Part shown: positions 14,358-14,699 of the stretch, in pieces
Numbering within the stretch: position 1 is the stretch's first letter
How the letters are laid out: each line of letters begins with the position of its first letter
Origin: Pseudomonadales bacterium
GTDB taxonomy: Bacteria; Pseudomonadota; Gammaproteobacteria; Pseudomonadales; Litorivicinaceae
Direction: 5' to 3'
Length of the DNA stretch: 14,699 bases
Assembly: GCA_012269655.1 (NCBI GenBank)
Contig: JAAXJV010000223.1
Coordinates: 1-14,699, forward strand
Position numbers and translations under genes: made by a program
Notes under the pieces: generated by a model
What the model was told of the DNA's origin: nothing
What the model saw: only the letters and a program-made list of their open reading frames with translations
The model's database searches: none

Positions 14358-14699
<342 letters not shown>

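Overview
The window looks like a chromosomal segment of a free-living, probably marine, gammaproteobacterium. The basis is the conserved block pheS-pheT-ihfA-merR-tRNA-Pro on the minus strand, an order I know from Pseudomonas-type genomes, together with the protein sequences. A closer placement (for example Oceanospirillales or a relative) is only inference. There is no phage, transposase, CRISPR array or rRNA.

Left part (1-7110, plus strand): the end of an exopolysaccharide locus. It starts inside an SLBB-type polysaccharide export protein, followed with a one-base overlap by a small CpsD/BY-kinase-like protein that has lost its P-loop. After a ~95-base gap comes a tightly packed regulatory operon: a stand-alone Hpt phosphotransfer protein, a RsbW-like kinase / receiver / PP2C phosphatase protein with the domain order of Vibrio SypE, and a sigma-54 response regulator of the SypG/PrsR type. 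Next, overlapping the activator, is a secreted protein with a GH123/DUF4091-like C-terminal half. Last is a secreted DUF4114 protein with a PEP-CTERM-like C-terminal tail, preceded by a good -24/-12 promoter match. My reading is that the Hpt protein feeds phosphate to the two receivers, the SypE-like protein partner-switches with an STAS protein outside the window, and the activator drives the sigma-54 promoter in front of the exosortase-type substrate.

Middle (7131-10844): a bidirectional terminator separates the plus-strand locus from minus-strand genes. These are a small ribbon-helix-helix-like protein and a three-gene operon joined by two ATGA overlaps. In transcription order the operon is a PhyH-family Fe(II)/2-oxoglutarate dioxygenase, an APH-fold small-molecule kinase, and an enolase-family protein with changed active-site residues. 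This looks like a compact hydroxylate-phosphorylate-dehydrate route to or from an unknown compound, and is the best candidate here for undescribed biochemistry. Upstream of it lies ~190 bases of palindrome-rich DNA and a 19-bp-stem terminator.

Right part (10855-14699, minus strand): housekeeping. tRNA-Asp(GUC) and tRNA-Pro(GGG) have a clear sigma-70 promoter just after a MerR-family gene, preceded by ihfA (with its own promoter and a GTG start), pheT, and the C-terminal end of pheS, cut by the window edge.
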